Below are positions 32,960-42,475 of a DNA stretch of 64,000 nt, piece after piece (the first letter of the stretch is position 1; each line of letters opens with the position of its first letter). The notes under the pieces were generated by a model. It saw only the letters and a list, made by a program, of their open reading frames with translations, was not told the DNA's origin and searched no databases. The DNA lies in NCBI RefSeq assembly GCF_000411255.1, contig NZ_KE150412.1:1694892-1758891 (forward strand), read 5' to 3'. The stretch is from Paenibacillus sp. HGH0039. Lineage in GTDB: Bacteria; Bacillota; Bacilli; Paenibacillales; NBRC-103111. The translations under genes were made by a program, and so were the position numbers.

Positions 32960-34534
32960 TTATTGACGTGTAATGATAACTGCATCCTGCTTGCTGTCCC
33001 ATTTCGCTTCCCCGCCCAGCGCTTCGGCCAGGAATCTCAAAGGAACGCTGGTGTAGTCCCCGTGAAGCTCGACAGCCTGCTCCAGTGTCACCGGCTTACC
33101 GTCGACAAGCGCTTCGGCGCTGCCCAGCGTAAACACGATCGTATGGCCGCCGAGATCATCCGTTACCGTAATTTGCTTCGTTTCCCCGTCCCATTTCACT
33201 TTCGCGTCGAGCATATTCGCTACGTGCGTCACCGGCGCCATGGAAACGTCGCCTTTGCGGTAGCCCCCAAAGCCGAACAAACTCATGTCCTCATCGTCCA
33301 GCGGCAGCGTAAAGGAACGCTTCGTAATCTGGAGATCCTCTTTGAGCAGCTTATAAATCGAGGAATTTTTATCCACCGATTTCAGGAAGCTTCCGAGAGA
33401 AGGAACCGATTCGGGATCGGCCGCATCGAAGACGAAACGGTCTCCTTCGGCTTTGACAGGGTTGATCGTGACGGGCTGATTAATATTCCATCTTTCACCG
33501 GTCACGCTCAGCTTGATCCCTTTCAATCCCGATTCCGCTTCAGGCAGCGGAATGGTAATTCCCGCGCTGCTTTTGCGGATTTGCTGGGAGCTGTCCACAT
33601 ACAAGTCCACGTTTACGGACGAGCGGTCGCTCAGAATGTCGCGGATCGGCTCATTGCCGGGACCGTTCACCAGCTTGTCGGTTGTTTCGTCATAGCTTGC
33701 CAGAACATCCTTCAGCCCGGTTTGTACGGCGGTATACATCGTTTCGACCGCTAGCGTTTTGTTGGACAGATAAGCATCCAGCAGCTTGTTCTCCTCGCCC
33801 GCTTGTGCGGCGGCTTCTTTGGCGATCGGTCCGAATACGTCGAATACGGTGCCGAGGAATTCCTTCAGGCCTTTCTCATCTGCGGCGATGTTCTGCAGGA
33901 AGGTTTTGACCAGACCGAGCGCTTCGCTGCCTTTAATTTCGGCATGAAGTTTTTGCAGGGAAACCGTCTCATTGTTCACTTTCTCCGAAACGGACGTAAC
34001 CCCGATCGTCTTCGGATTCGGCGCATGACCGATGAAGAACGACGCAAGCGTCGGAAGTTTGTCTTCGAGCACTTTCTGAAGCTCCTGGATGCTCTTCTGG
34101 CCCGGTACAAGTAAGCCTCCGTTAAGCTGACCTGTCTGCGCGTTGCGAATGTAAATCGGCTTGCTTACGCCTTCGATGCGGATAATAATATCTTCGTTCT
34201 GAAGGGAGAGCTCAAACGGGATGCTTCCCTTGCCGTATGTAAATTCGCCTTTCATCGATGCGTTCCGGGGATCCTGGATCTTCTCCTCCGTAAACTTGAT
34301 CGTCACTTCTTTAAACAGGCCTACCAGCTTCTGCGCCTCGGGCGGCAGTCCGGCCAGATCTCCCGTCAGAAGTTCAAACTTGAGTGACTCCTGCGATTCC
34401 GCCGATTTGACGGCGTACTGGTTGACCAGCGCCTTGTTCACATCAAGACCTCCTACGGATTCGCAACCCGTAAGGACGATCATGAGCGCGCCCGTACCCC
34501 CGCACACAACCTTCTTCCAGTTATTCACTTTCAT
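32960..34534 (-). CDS. lipoprotein with copper-amine-oxidase N-terminal (stalk) domain
   Basis: 524-residue exported protein. Signal peptide 1-24 with lipobox LTGC, so probably lipid-anchored outside the membrane. The large middle (residues 40-420) is not recognised. The C-terminal ~110 residues are a PF07833-type stalk domain: VTHVANMLDAKVKWD and VPLRFLAEALGGEAKWD. That domain is common in Paenibacillaceae surface proteins and does not imply amine oxidase activity. ATG 34534 follows AAAGGAG. Confidence 0.85.
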   Translation of the reverse strand: MKVNNWKKVVCGGTGALMIVLTGCESVGGLDVNKALVNQYAVKSAESQESLKFELLTGDLAGLPPEAQKLVGLFKEVTIKFTEEKIQDPRNASMKGEFTYGKGSIPFELSLQNEDIIIRIEGVSKPIYIRNAQTGQLNGGLLVPGQKSIQELQKVLEDKLPTLASFFIGHAPNPKTIGVTSVSEKVNNETVSLQKLHAEIKGSEALGLVKTFLQNIAADEKGLKEFLGTVFDVFGPIAKEAAAQAGEENKLLDAYLSNKTLAVETMYTAVQTGLKDVLASYDETTDKLVNGPGNEPIRDILSDRSSVNVDLYVDSSQQIRKSSAGITIPLPEAESGLKGIKLSVTGERWNINQPVTINPVKAEGDRFVFDAADPESVPSLGSFLKSVDKNSSIYKLLKEDLQITKRSFTLPLDDEDMSLFGFGGYRKGDVSMAPVTHVANMLDAKVKWDGETKQITVTDDLGGHTIVFTLGSAEALVDGKPVTLEQAVELHGDYTSVPLRFLAEALGGEAKWDSKQDAVIITRQ

Positions 34535-34755
34535 TTCTCCGGCTCCTTTCCAGCTCCCAAGTATTGCTAACTCTTTTATATACGCACAAGTAAGCAAAAA
34601 GACTCACATTCCCGATAAATTTTCCTGGAAAGCAGGACCGCTGCCCATTTGTTTGCATATCATGCAAGAAGATGGAAAATCGGAAAAAACGGGCATCCTA
34701 ATGATTGACGTTACGGCTGCTTCACAAAGTATTCCGGGGAAAAGAGGCTGCAACA

Positions 34756-36063
34756 ATGAACGGCAACGGGGTCAAAGAAAACAATCCGCTCAAAGCGATC
34801 GGACACTGGCTGGCGGGTGTACCGCACACGATTACCCAGCTTGCATCGGGCAAACTGGCTTCTTTGCAGTCCGCGTTTCACTTGGGCCAGAGTGCCCAGA
34901 AACTTGTACCGGGCAAAGACAGTGTCAGAAGATTGCGCAGGACCTGGAAGGACCTCGCGGTTCTGCCCGTAAGCCCGCCGGCTCCGGAGTTTTCCCTGTC
35001 TGCGCAGGAGCGTCGGCTCGTGGAGCGCATCCGCCTCGATACGCAGCGGAAAAACCGGAACAACGTAACCCGTACCCGGGCTTACTGGAACCTGTATGAG
35101 CAGCACCCCGAGCTTCATTGGGCCCTTCTCGCCCATATGGTCTCCCGCAACGGCGGCTGGAACATGACGGACCTGGAAGGGGAGTTCCTTCCCCCCCTGC
35201 TGAAACGTCCGGCACGCGAAGCTCTTTTCGCTTTTCTGGAGAGAGCGAATGCGCTCATATTCGGGGACGCTTACCCGCAGCTGCTGCTCTACGAGGAGTC
35301 GAAGCGGACCGGCGAGCCTCTGTTTCATCTGCTCCCGGCCTTCGGGGTGTCCGTTTTTATGAGGCCCGTCTGGGAGGAATTCTGGGCGGTTCACGATCCG
35401 GTGCTGCTAACGGTCTCCCTCATCGTAAATGAACAACATTTTATAGAAAGCCGTGTCGTCAAACAGCAGTATTTCATTACGCATGTTATGGAAACGGCGG
35501 AATTTCAAGCCCAGGCGCTTCTTCAGCTGAATCAGGTTTTCTTTCCTTTCGCCCTGCACAAAGATCCTATGCACAAGTCCGCAGACCGCCTGAATTTGGC
35601 CGGTGAAATATTGGAAGACTTCACGGATATCAAGGAACGGATCGGATTCGGAAAAACGCTGTACGCCATCTTGTTCGGCATTCCGGCGGTCCACCAGGGC
35701 GTGGTGCTTTTCGCTTCCGCACAGCCGCACACCGGCTCACGGGCGGACTACTGGCCGCATTTGTTCTCCCGCATCCGCAAGGACGCCCCCGGAGTCGGCG
35801 CAGCGGGCCCGAAGCTGGAAGGCTGCGAACTGAAAGCCGGAGCCGCGGGCATCTACAGTCCGGAGCTCGAACGCACGTGGAAGGACGTCTCCTTGACGGC
35901 TCCCGAGCCCGGGGACTGGTTCCCCGCGTATGCCGGGAGCGTGACGGGCTACTTTGGGGACATCGACGTCCCCCCTTTGTTCGAGATGAGCGCCGAATGC
36001 TGCTTCGGCCTCCATAAAATTCAACTGGCCGCCCTCGCGTCCACTCAGTTGAAAGGGGACTAA
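34756..36063 (+). CDS. DUF2515 family protein (YppC-like)
   Basis: 435 residues, resembling B. subtilis YppC: RNNVTRTRAYWNLYEQHPE, shortened NVTRTRAYW, and HWALLAHMVSRNGGWNMTDL, shortened MVSRNGGWNMTDL near 125, are the strongest family matches. No signal peptide; function unknown. ATG 34756 has AAAAGAGG upstream. Divergent from the lipoprotein gene. Confidence 0.85.
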   Translation: MNGNGVKENNPLKAIGHWLAGVPHTITQLASGKLASLQSAFHLGQSAQKLVPGKDSVRRLRRTWKDLAVLPVSPPAPEFSLSAQERRLVERIRLDTQRKNRNNVTRTRAYWNLYEQHPELHWALLAHMVSRNGGWNMTDLEGEFLPPLLKRPAREALFAFLERANALIFGDAYPQLLLYEESKRTGEPLFHLLPAFGVSVFMRPVWEEFWAVHDPVLLTVSLIVNEQHFIESRVVKQQYFITHVMETAEFQAQALLQLNQVFFPFALHKDPMHKSADRLNLAGEILEDFTDIKERIGFGKTLYAILFGIPAVHQGVVLFASAQPHTGSRADYWPHLFSRIRKDAPGVGAAGPKLEGCELKAGAAGIYSPELERTWKDVSLTAPEPGDWFPAYAGSVTGYFGDIDVPPLFEMSAECCFGLHKIQLAALASTQLKGD

Positions 36064-36114
36064 AAAACGCCCGGCGTTCCTTCTGCTTATGCAGAGGCAC
36101 ATCGGGCGTTTTTA
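36062..36114. terminator. bidirectional terminator between yppC-like and flippase genes
   Basis: AAAAACGCCCG/CGGGCGTTTTT arms with an imperfect CTGC/GCAG inner stem. Confidence 0.8.
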
Positions 36115-36217
36115 TCGGTTGGTCCGGCGGAGGCGGAGGCGTCCGCCGGGCGGCGCAGCGGGGCGCGAGGGCACAGGCCGCATCGCACGGGCTCGCAGAC
36201 CGCTTGGCGCTGAAGCT

Positions 36218-37879
36218 TTATCCCCGGCGGCCGAGCACGCGGCCCGCCTTGGCATAAAGCTTCTGCAGCGGCGCGGGGAAGGTCTTGATGTCATCCTTCG
36301 TGACCACTTTCGTGACAAACAGAAGGATGACATAGAGCACGCAAGCCAAGGCGCCGATCAGGACGGCGTTCACGGTTGCGTTCACGACTCTCCACGGGAA
36401 CAAGTGGAGATGCTCGAAGAGCAGCCGCTCCGCGAGCACGCCGATCACCGCGACGACAGCCGTCGTGACGATCAGGCCGGTCCAGCGGCGCGGAGCCATG
36501 ATGCGGAAGGTAACCACATTGCGCATCACGGCCAGGTTAAAGGCGGACATGACGATGAAGCAGAGCATCGTCGACGCCAGAATGCCGTAAATGCCGAGCC
36601 ACGGCGATAGAATCAGGTTGCCGAGCAGCTTTACGGCTATGCCGAAGACGACACTGGACACGAGCGCGCGCATTTTGCCCATGCCCATCAGAACGGCGCC
36701 CGACGTCTGCATGATGATCTGGAACATCGCTCCCGCGGTCATCATGGCGATCATCGGAGGGCCGTACTCGTAGCCTGTCGGAGTGCCGCCGTAGTCGAAC
36801 ATGCCCGAAAGCGGGCGTGCCGCCGTACAGATCGCCAGAACCATGGGCAGCCCGGACAGGATAGCGAGCTGCATCACGCGGGAGGACTGGTTGCGGACCA
36901 GCTCCAGATCCCTTCGCGAATAGGCCCCCGAAATAATGGGGACGACCGACTGGCTGAGCGCGATCGCCAGCACGATCGGCAGTCCCGCAAGCGATTGGGC
37001 CTGCCCGCCGAGGATACCGACGATATCCTTGGCTTTGGCTTCGCCGATCTGATCCCGCAGAAGCGGAATAATGGTGGAAGAGTCAATGTTATAAATCAGC
37101 GTAACCGTAATCGAAAAAATAACGATCGGAATGGACAATCTGAGCAATTGGCCGTAAATTTGCCCGTAACGGAGTTTTCCTCCCGATGGGCGACTTTGAC
37201 CGGTTTCCGTATACCCGGGTTCGGAAACCGGCAGCGTCCCCCTGTCTTCTTTACGCAGCTTAAGCGCGTAGTACAGCATGACGGCCAAGGCTGCGATTCC
37301 GCCGGTTACACCGCCGAAGGACGCCCCCGCCACGGCCCAATCGAGCGAGACGCCCAGCAGCAGATAAGCCAGCCCTACCGCCGTAATCAGACGGACGATC
37401 TGCTCGATCACCTGCGAGATGCCGTTGGGCATCATTCTCTGGCGGCCCTGGAAATAACCGCGCATGATGGCGATCAGCGGGAAAAACAGCAGCGCCGGAG
37501 CGATGGCCAGCGTAGCCAGCGTGGCATGAGGATCACCGGACGATACCGCATAATGCGGAGCCAGAAGGAACAGGATCGCGCACATGACAACGCCGGCTCC
37601 CACCGCGAATATCAAAGCGGCTTTGTAGATCCGGTTCGCTTCATCCATCCGCCCGAGCGCGGTCCGCTCGGAAATCATTTTGCTCAGGGCACTCGGAATG
37701 CCCGCCGTTGCGATAACCAGCAGATTGCTGTAGAGATTAAAAGCGATCGCATAACTCGCCATTCCCTCGTTCCCCAGCATATAAACGAGCGGGAAACGCT
37801 GGAATACACCGAGAAAGCGGGCAATCAAAGCCGCGACCGTCAAGATCAGAGTGCCTTTGACTAGCGAATCCTTAGACAA
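36218..37879 (-). CDS. MOP-superfamily flippase (YtgP/MurJ or polysaccharide type)
   Basis: 553-residue membrane protein with about 14 helices, of the MurJ/Wzx/SpoVB group that flips lipid-linked sugars across the membrane. Motifs: RFLGVFQRFPL near 21, IRGYFQGRQRM-type segment MRGYFQGRQRMMP near 140, and LIYNIDSSTIIPLL near 260. Length and pattern resemble B. subtilis YtgP, a lipid II flippase; SpoVB-like roles are also possible. The hydrophilic loop at about 210-235 is longer than usual. Confidence 0.83.
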   Translation of the reverse strand: MSKDSLVKGTLILTVAALIARFLGVFQRFPLVYMLGNEGMASYAIAFNLYSNLLVIATAGIPSALSKMISERTALGRMDEANRIYKAALIFAVGAGVVMCAILFLLAPHYAVSSGDPHATLATLAIAPALLFFPLIAIMRGYFQGRQRMMPNGISQVIEQIVRLITAVGLAYLLLGVSLDWAVAGASFGGVTGGIAALAVMLYYALKLRKEDRGTLPVSEPGYTETGQSRPSGGKLRYGQIYGQLLRLSIPIVIFSITVTLIYNIDSSTIIPLLRDQIGEAKAKDIVGILGGQAQSLAGLPIVLAIALSQSVVPIISGAYSRRDLELVRNQSSRVMQLAILSGLPMVLAICTAARPLSGMFDYGGTPTGYEYGPPMIAMMTAGAMFQIIMQTSGAVLMGMGKMRALVSSVVFGIAVKLLGNLILSPWLGIYGILASTMLCFIVMSAFNLAVMRNVVTFRIMAPRRWTGLIVTTAVVAVIGVLAERLLFEHLHLFPWRVVNATVNAVLIGALACVLYVILLFVTKVVTKDDIKTFPAPLQKLYAKAGRVLGRRG

Positions 37880-37904
37880 TGTCGTTCCTTCTCCCCATAC
37901 ATAA

Positions 37905-37933
37905 TAAGACCGGAAAAGGAGATCCTTTTCCGG
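37905..37933 (-). terminator. terminator of the ThuA-like gene
   Basis: Perfect 11-bp CCGGAAAAGGA/TCCTTTTCCGG stem, then TCTTATTAT on the minus strand. Confidence 0.72.
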
Positions 37934-37954
37934 ACGTGATCGGCTGACGCCGTT

Positions 37955-38677
37955 TTACTTCGCCTGAAGCTTCTCCAAAGGCTGCGCGTTCCCGTAAACC
38001 GGCTTGGCCGTACGTACCGGAGCCGCCCATTTCACGCCGTTTGTAATAACTTTCAGAACGTTCTCGTTGTAATAGGTCGGATACGTTTCATGACCGGGAC
38101 GGAAATAGAAAATCCGGCCCTGCCCGCGGTGATAGGTGCAGCCGCTGCGGAATACTTCTCCGCCTTCGAACCAGCTGACGAAGACCAGCTCGTCCGGCGC
38201 GGGAATATCAAAATGCTCCCCGTACATTTCTTCCTGCTCCAGCTCGAAGTACTGCCCGATGCCCTCGGCGATCGGGTGGGAAGGGTCCACGACCCACAGG
38301 CGTTCTTTCTCGCCGGCTTCGCGCCATTTCAAATCGCAGGAAGTGCCCATCAGCTTTTTGAAAATTTTCGAGAAATGACCGGAGTGCAGTACGACAAGTC
38401 CCATGCCGTCCAATACGCGTTGGTGTACGCGGTTCACGATTTCATCGGCGACTTCGCCGTGAGCTTTGTGTCCCCACCAGATCAGAACGTCCGTGTCATC
38501 CAGAACCTCCTGCGTAAGCCCGTGCTCGGGCTGATCCTGCGTTGCGGTCCGGATCTGGAAGGAGTCTCCCGCAATCCCGGCCGCAATCGCTCCGTGGATG
38601 CCTTCCGGGTATACTTCGGCTACTTTGGCATTCGTTTTCTCATGCACGTTTTCATTCCACACGGTTACTTTAATCAT
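37955..38677 (-). CDS. ThuA-like domain protein
   Basis: 240 residues with the class I glutamine amidotransferase-like fold of ThuA. Landmarks: [27 protein letters not shown], and [17 protein letters not shown]; the last gives the conserved His near 205. Members act in trehalose or sugar catabolism, but the reaction here is unproven. Start ATG 38677 follows GGAAAGGAAG. Confidence 0.87.
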   Translation of the reverse strand: MIKVTVWNENVHEKTNAKVAEVYPEGIHGAIAAGIAGDSFQIRTATQDQPEHGLTQEVLDDTDVLIWWGHKAHGEVADEIVNRVHQRVLDGMGLVVLHSGHFSKIFKKLMGTSCDLKWREAGEKERLWVVDPSHPIAEGIGQYFELEQEEMYGEHFDIPAPDELVFVSWFEGGEVFRSGCTYHRGQGRIFYFRPGHETYPTYYNENVLKVITNGVKWAAPVRTAKPVYGNAQPLEKLQAK

Positions 38678-38762
38678 GTCGGTCTTCCTTTCCAAAGGAG
38701 AGATAAGGCGTATTCCGCGCGCTTCCGCAGTCCGCCTTTTTTGACGGGTATCCCTGAACGGG

Positions 38763-39239
38763 TTATATCCAAATGATAAACAGAATGATCATCAGCAGTT
38801 GAAGAACGACTTTGACGACAACGCTGGAGAAGAAACCGAGAACCGATCCTACCCCGACCTGGGCGGAGTGCTTAAGGTTCGAGCCATGGATCAGTTCGCC
38901 CAGCACAGCGCCTATAAAAGGCCCCAGGATAAGCCCGAAAGCCGGTATGACGAACGGACCGGCGAGCAGACCGATCGTGCTTCCCCAGACGGACGCCTTG
39001 GAACCGCCGAATTTCTTGACGCCGAATGCACTTACGAGATAGTCGGCGATAGTGATGGCGATAACGACCGCCGATTGGATCAGCCAGAACCAGAAGCCGA
39101 AAGGTTCAAAGCTGAAGAAAAACCCGTAGACGAAAAAGGCTCCGAAGATAGCGAGCGCGCCCGGAAGAATAGGAAAAATCGCACCCAGCATCCCGACGGC
39201 AAACAGCAAAATAATGAGGATCCATCCCAAAATAGCCAT
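38763..39239 (-). CDS. DUF456 membrane protein (YqgC-like)
   Basis: 158 residues, about five glycine-rich hydrophobic segments, with [13 protein letters not shown] near 25 and the paired [18 protein letters not shown] region, shortened [14 protein letters not shown]. subtilis YqgC is the model member. Function unknown. Follows the HAD gene by 41 bp on the minus strand. Confidence 0.85.
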   Translation of the reverse strand: MAILGWILIILLFAVGMLGAIFPILPGALAIFGAFFVYGFFFSFEPFGFWFWLIQSAVVIAITIADYLVSAFGVKKFGGSKASVWGSTIGLLAGPFVIPAFGLILGPFIGAVLGELIHGSNLKHSAQVGVGSVLGFFSSVVVKVVLQLLMIILFIIWI

Positions 39240-39280
39240 GTCTTCTCATCCTTTCTTCCCGAAAAACGTCCGCGGTTATC

Positions 39281-40033
39281 TTAACGGGCGGATAACGGGT
39301 CCAGCACGTATTCCTGAATGATTTTGGCGACGCCATCCTCGTCGTTGGTAACCGTAACAAGGTCGGCGATACGCTTCACGCCGTCCTGAGCATTGCCCAT
39401 GGCTACGCCCAGACCCGCCGCGCGGATCATGGCGATGTCGTTCTCGCTGTCGCCCATGGCGATGACCTGCGACATCTCGATGCCGAGAAGCTTGCAGACT
39501 TCTTCGATGCCGCTCGCTTTGCTGATTCCTTTGGGGTTCAGCTCGAGGTTGTCCGGATGAGAATTCGTGATCTCAAGCTCTCCCCAGCGGGCCAGCTCTC
39601 CGCGGATGATCTCCAGGCTTTCTTTATTTTCCGTGTAAAAGCCGAATTTGAGCCACTCGGGTTTGGTGATATCTTCCGCCCAGTTATCCCGGTTGTACAT
39701 GCCCTCGACCGAATAAGCCCAATACCAGGTATCGTGCTCAATCGCCAGGTCGTACATCCGTTTGACCAGATCCAAATCAAGCAGCGTGCGTTTCAGAAGG
39801 TCGTGCGGAGCTTTCCAGACTTCGCTTCCGTTAACGGAAACGATCGGGGTTTCCAGCTTGAGCTCTTCCGCATAAGGAAGGGCGCTTTGCACGCCGCGTC
39901 CGGTCGAGAAAATAACGGTGACTCCCGCTTCCAAAGCCGCGTAAATCGCTTCCCGGTTCGCCGGGGAAACCTGCTTTTCTTCGTTAAGCAGCGTGCCGTC
40001 CATATCCAATGCTACCAGCTTATATTGACTCAA
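39281..40033 (-). CDS. Cof-type HAD-IIB phosphatase
   Basis: 250-residue cytoplasmic hydrolase. HAD motifs: LDMDGTLL (I, nucleophile Asp), STGRG (II), K in NPKGISKAS (III) and MGDSENDIAM (IV). Substrates are usually sugar or nucleotide phosphates. Start is TTG, 5 bp after GGAGGAAGCAT region. A GCTTTCC/GGAAAGC hairpin (40052-40069) lies right before the ribosome site and could modulate read-through from asnB. Confidence 0.9.
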   Translation of the reverse strand: MSQYKLVALDMDGTLLNEEKQVSPANREAIYAALEAGVTVIFSTGRGVQSALPYAEELKLETPIVSVNGSEVWKAPHDLLKRTLLDLDLVKRMYDLAIEHDTWYWAYSVEGMYNRDNWAEDITKPEWLKFGFYTENKESLEIIRGELARWGELEITNSHPDNLELNPKGISKASGIEEVCKLLGIEMSQVIAMGDSENDIAMIRAAGLGVAMGNAQDGVKRIADLVTVTNDEDGVAKIIQEYVLDPLSAR

Positions 40034-40132
40034 AATGCTTCCTCCTCCAAAGCTTTCCTTTAGGAAAGCCGCTTCGTAAGTATTGCCCCAGACTCCCGGG
40101 AGGGGAATCTGGAGCTAAACGAAACTTTTATG

Positions 40133-42007
40133 TCAGAACGCGGCTACGGTTTTCTTCGTGGTTTCTTCCATGTAGGTCGCGTGCCAGAGAGCGAACATGT
40201 AAATGGTCCACAGACGGCGTGCATAATCGCCCTGTCCGTCCTGATGGAGCTTAGCCATTCTTTCGACCGCGTCGATTTTTACATAGTCTTCGATGCCGCT
40301 CGCTTTAATCTGCTCCACCATGGTGGAGCCCGTCGGCCCTTTGAGCCAGTCGCGCAGCGGAACCGGGAACCCGAGCTTCGGACGGTTCAGGATGAAATCC
40401 GGCACGATGCCTTCCATCGCTTTGCGGAAGATATGCTTCGTGGTTCCTTCTGCGATCCGGTATTTCGTCGGAATGCGGCGGGCAACCTCGAACAGTTCCT
40501 TGTCGAGCAGAGGAACGCGCAGCTCCAGGGAATGGGCCATCGTCATTTTGTCCGCTTTCATCAGGATGTCGCCCGGCATCCACAGGTTCATGTCGATGTA
40601 CTGCATCCGCGTCACGGGATCCTGATGCTTCGTCTTGTCGTAATATTGGGCGGCAATCTGGAACGGATTCTGATACCGCTTGAACATCTCGCTGTCCACG
40701 CGCAGCACTTCCGCCTTCATATCCTCGGTGAAAATTTTCGCGTTGCCGAGGAAGCGCTCCTCCAGCGGAGTCGTTCCGCGAAGCAGGTAATTGCGGCCCT
40801 TCATGCCGGCGGGCAGCATTTTCACCAGCCGGTGAAGCATGCGGCGTACGGAAAGCGGCAGGCTCTCCAGCGGAGCCAGCGACAGAGGCTCCCGGTAGAT
40901 CCGGTAGCCGCCGAACAGCTCGTCCGCGCCTTCGCCCGACAGCGTCACGGTAACGTGCTCACGGGCAAGCTGAGCCACGTGGTAGAGCGCGATGGCCGAA
41001 GGGTCGGCAACAGGCTCGTCCTGATGCCAGACGGCTTTCGGCAGCGTGTTGAAGAAATCTTCGCGCGTGATGATCTTGGAATAGTGCTCCGTACCGAGCG
41101 CTTTGGCCGTTTCGGCCGCGATCAGGGTCTCGTTGTTCGGACCTTCGAAACCGACGGAGAACGTCCGGATAGGCTCGATCTGGCGCATATGAGCCGCAAT
41201 CGCGGTCGAGTCGATTCCGCTGGACAGGAAGCAGCCGCGCTCCACGTCGCTGACCATGTGATGGACGACGGAATCTTTGAGCGTTTCGCGGATTTGCTCC
41301 ACATACTCCCCGAAGGGGCGGTCCACCGGATCAAACATCGGATCCCAGTAGCGGTGAATCGACATTTCGCCGTCGAAGGACGCTTTTATGTAGTGCGCCG
41401 GCGGCAGTTTCTGAATCCCCTCGAACATCGTGTTCGGTTCAGGGACGTACTGGAACGTCAAGTAGTTCATCAGGCTCTCGGTCCGGATGGACGGACTTAC
41501 GCTTCCCGATGCGACAAGGCTTTTGATCTCGGAACCGAACAGCAGCTGCCGGTCGTTGTACTGATAATAAAAAGGTTTGATGCCGAAATGATCACGGGCG
41601 GCGAAAAGCTGCTTCTTGCGGCGGTCCCAGATGGCAAAGCCGAACATGCCTCGAAGATGCTTCACGCACTCTTCACCGAATTCTTCGTACAGATGGACGA
41701 TGACTTCGGTATCGCTGTTCGTCCGGAACACATGGCCGCGGTCCTGCAGCATGCTCCGCAAAGATTTATAATTGTAAATTTCCCCGTTAAAAATGATCCA
41801 AACGGATTCGTCTTCGTTGCAAAGCGGCTGATGGCCCTCCGCAATATCGATAATCGACAGTCGGCGGAACCCGAGCCCGATCCGATTCTCTGTCCAGAAG
41901 CCCGAGTCGTTCGGGCCGCGGTGATGAATCACGTCCGTCATCTGCTGAAGCATGGATACGGATGGCTCTCTATCTTCAAAATACATAATACCGGTGATAC
42001 CACACAC
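40133..42007 (-). CDS. asnB: asparagine synthase (glutamine-hydrolysing)
   Basis: Makes asparagine from aspartate, glutamine and ATP. 624 residues. N-terminal class II glutaminase with nucleophile Cys2 (MCGITGIMY), RHRGPNDSG-type HHRGPNDSG, and FNGEIYNY; C-terminal synthetase with PP-loop SSGIDST near 262 and SGEGADELFGGY. Start is GTG 42005-42007 after GGAGGTG. Size is closest to B. subtilis AsnO (sporulation-linked) or AsnB; symbol is generic. Own promoter with TATACT near 42065. Confidence 0.93.
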   Translation of the reverse strand: MCGITGIMYFEDREPSVSMLQQMTDVIHHRGPNDSGFWTENRIGLGFRRLSIIDIAEGHQPLCNEDESVWIIFNGEIYNYKSLRSMLQDRGHVFRTNSDTEVIVHLYEEFGEECVKHLRGMFGFAIWDRRKKQLFAARDHFGIKPFYYQYNDRQLLFGSEIKSLVASGSVSPSIRTESLMNYLTFQYVPEPNTMFEGIQKLPPAHYIKASFDGEMSIHRYWDPMFDPVDRPFGEYVEQIRETLKDSVVHHMVSDVERGCFLSSGIDSTAIAAHMRQIEPIRTFSVGFEGPNNETLIAAETAKALGTEHYSKIITREDFFNTLPKAVWHQDEPVADPSAIALYHVAQLAREHVTVTLSGEGADELFGGYRIYREPLSLAPLESLPLSVRRMLHRLVKMLPAGMKGRNYLLRGTTPLEERFLGNAKIFTEDMKAEVLRVDSEMFKRYQNPFQIAAQYYDKTKHQDPVTRMQYIDMNLWMPGDILMKADKMTMAHSLELRVPLLDKELFEVARRIPTKYRIAEGTTKHIFRKAMEGIVPDFILNRPKLGFPVPLRDWLKGPTGSTMVEQIKASGIEDYVKIDAVERMAKLHQDGQGDYARRLWTIYMFALWHATYMEETTKKTVAAF

Positions 42008-42089
42008 GAGTGATTCACACCTCCACTAAAGCTACAACTAGTCTTGTTGTTATTCGATAAACTAGTATAGCACACCCGGTCGCCTTTCT

Positions 42090-42123
42090 GAAAATGAAAA
42101 CTCGCGGCCCCCTTTAACCGCGG
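42090..42123 (-). terminator. terminator of the 20-codon gene
   Basis: CCGCGG/CCGCG hairpin followed on the minus strand by TTTTCATTTT. A second perfect 11-bp hairpin GGAGACGCTTC/GAAGCGTCTCC lies at 42139-42175. Confidence 0.6.
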
Positions 42124-42207
42124 CTTTTTAAGCTCGCCGGAGACGCTTCAAATTCGTTGGAATAGAAGCGTCTCCGCCTTTTTCCGGGGACCGCGGGCAG
42201 CCCTCGT

Positions 42208-42270
42208 TTACAAAAAGGCAATAACCCACATAAGGCGTTTAACAGATGAAGCCAGCCTCCGTTTTTTCAT
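42208..42270 (-). CDS. candidate 20-residue basic membrane peptide
   Basis: Short frame MKKRRLASSVKRLMWVIAFL with AAAGGGGTGGTGG before its ATG: a strongly basic N-terminus and a short hydrophobic end. It has its own promoter (42289-42316) and downstream hairpins before the asnB promoter, so it looks like an independent unit. It could instead be a small RNA or leader. No homologue recalled. Confidence 0.4.
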   Translation of the reverse strand: MKKRRLASSVKRLMWVIAFL

Positions 42271-42288
42271 ATCCACCACCCCTTTTCC

Positions 42289-42316
42289 TTTATACACAAT
42301 TGTTGGCATCAGGCAA
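42289..42316 (-). promoter_or_regulatory. promoter of the 20-codon unit
   Basis: Minus strand -35 TTGCCT, 16-bp spacer, -10 TATAAA. Confidence 0.5.
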
Positions 42317-42326
42317 CTTTTGAAGC

Positions 42327-42403
42327 AAAAAAAACCAGGTTCCCTGCTCTCAGTCTATGTCCCTTCCCGTTAGAAGTGACAAACATGAGCAGGTGCCCGG
42401 TTT
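42327..42403 (-). terminator. terminator of the PBP gene
   Basis: AACC-GG-CCTGCTC/GAGCAGG-CC-GGTT arms around a ~37-nt loop, then TTTTTTTT. Confidence 0.65.
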
Positions 42404-42475
42404 GGCGATATTGTCTGGCGGCCGGTCACCGTCACGCGGAGCCCCAGGTGAGGAGGCTGTACACGGTGTCCCGGC

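Noticed and set aside
40130-42013. 627-codon open frame antisense to asnB
   Set aside because: The opposite strand encodes a full asparagine synthetase with all motifs.
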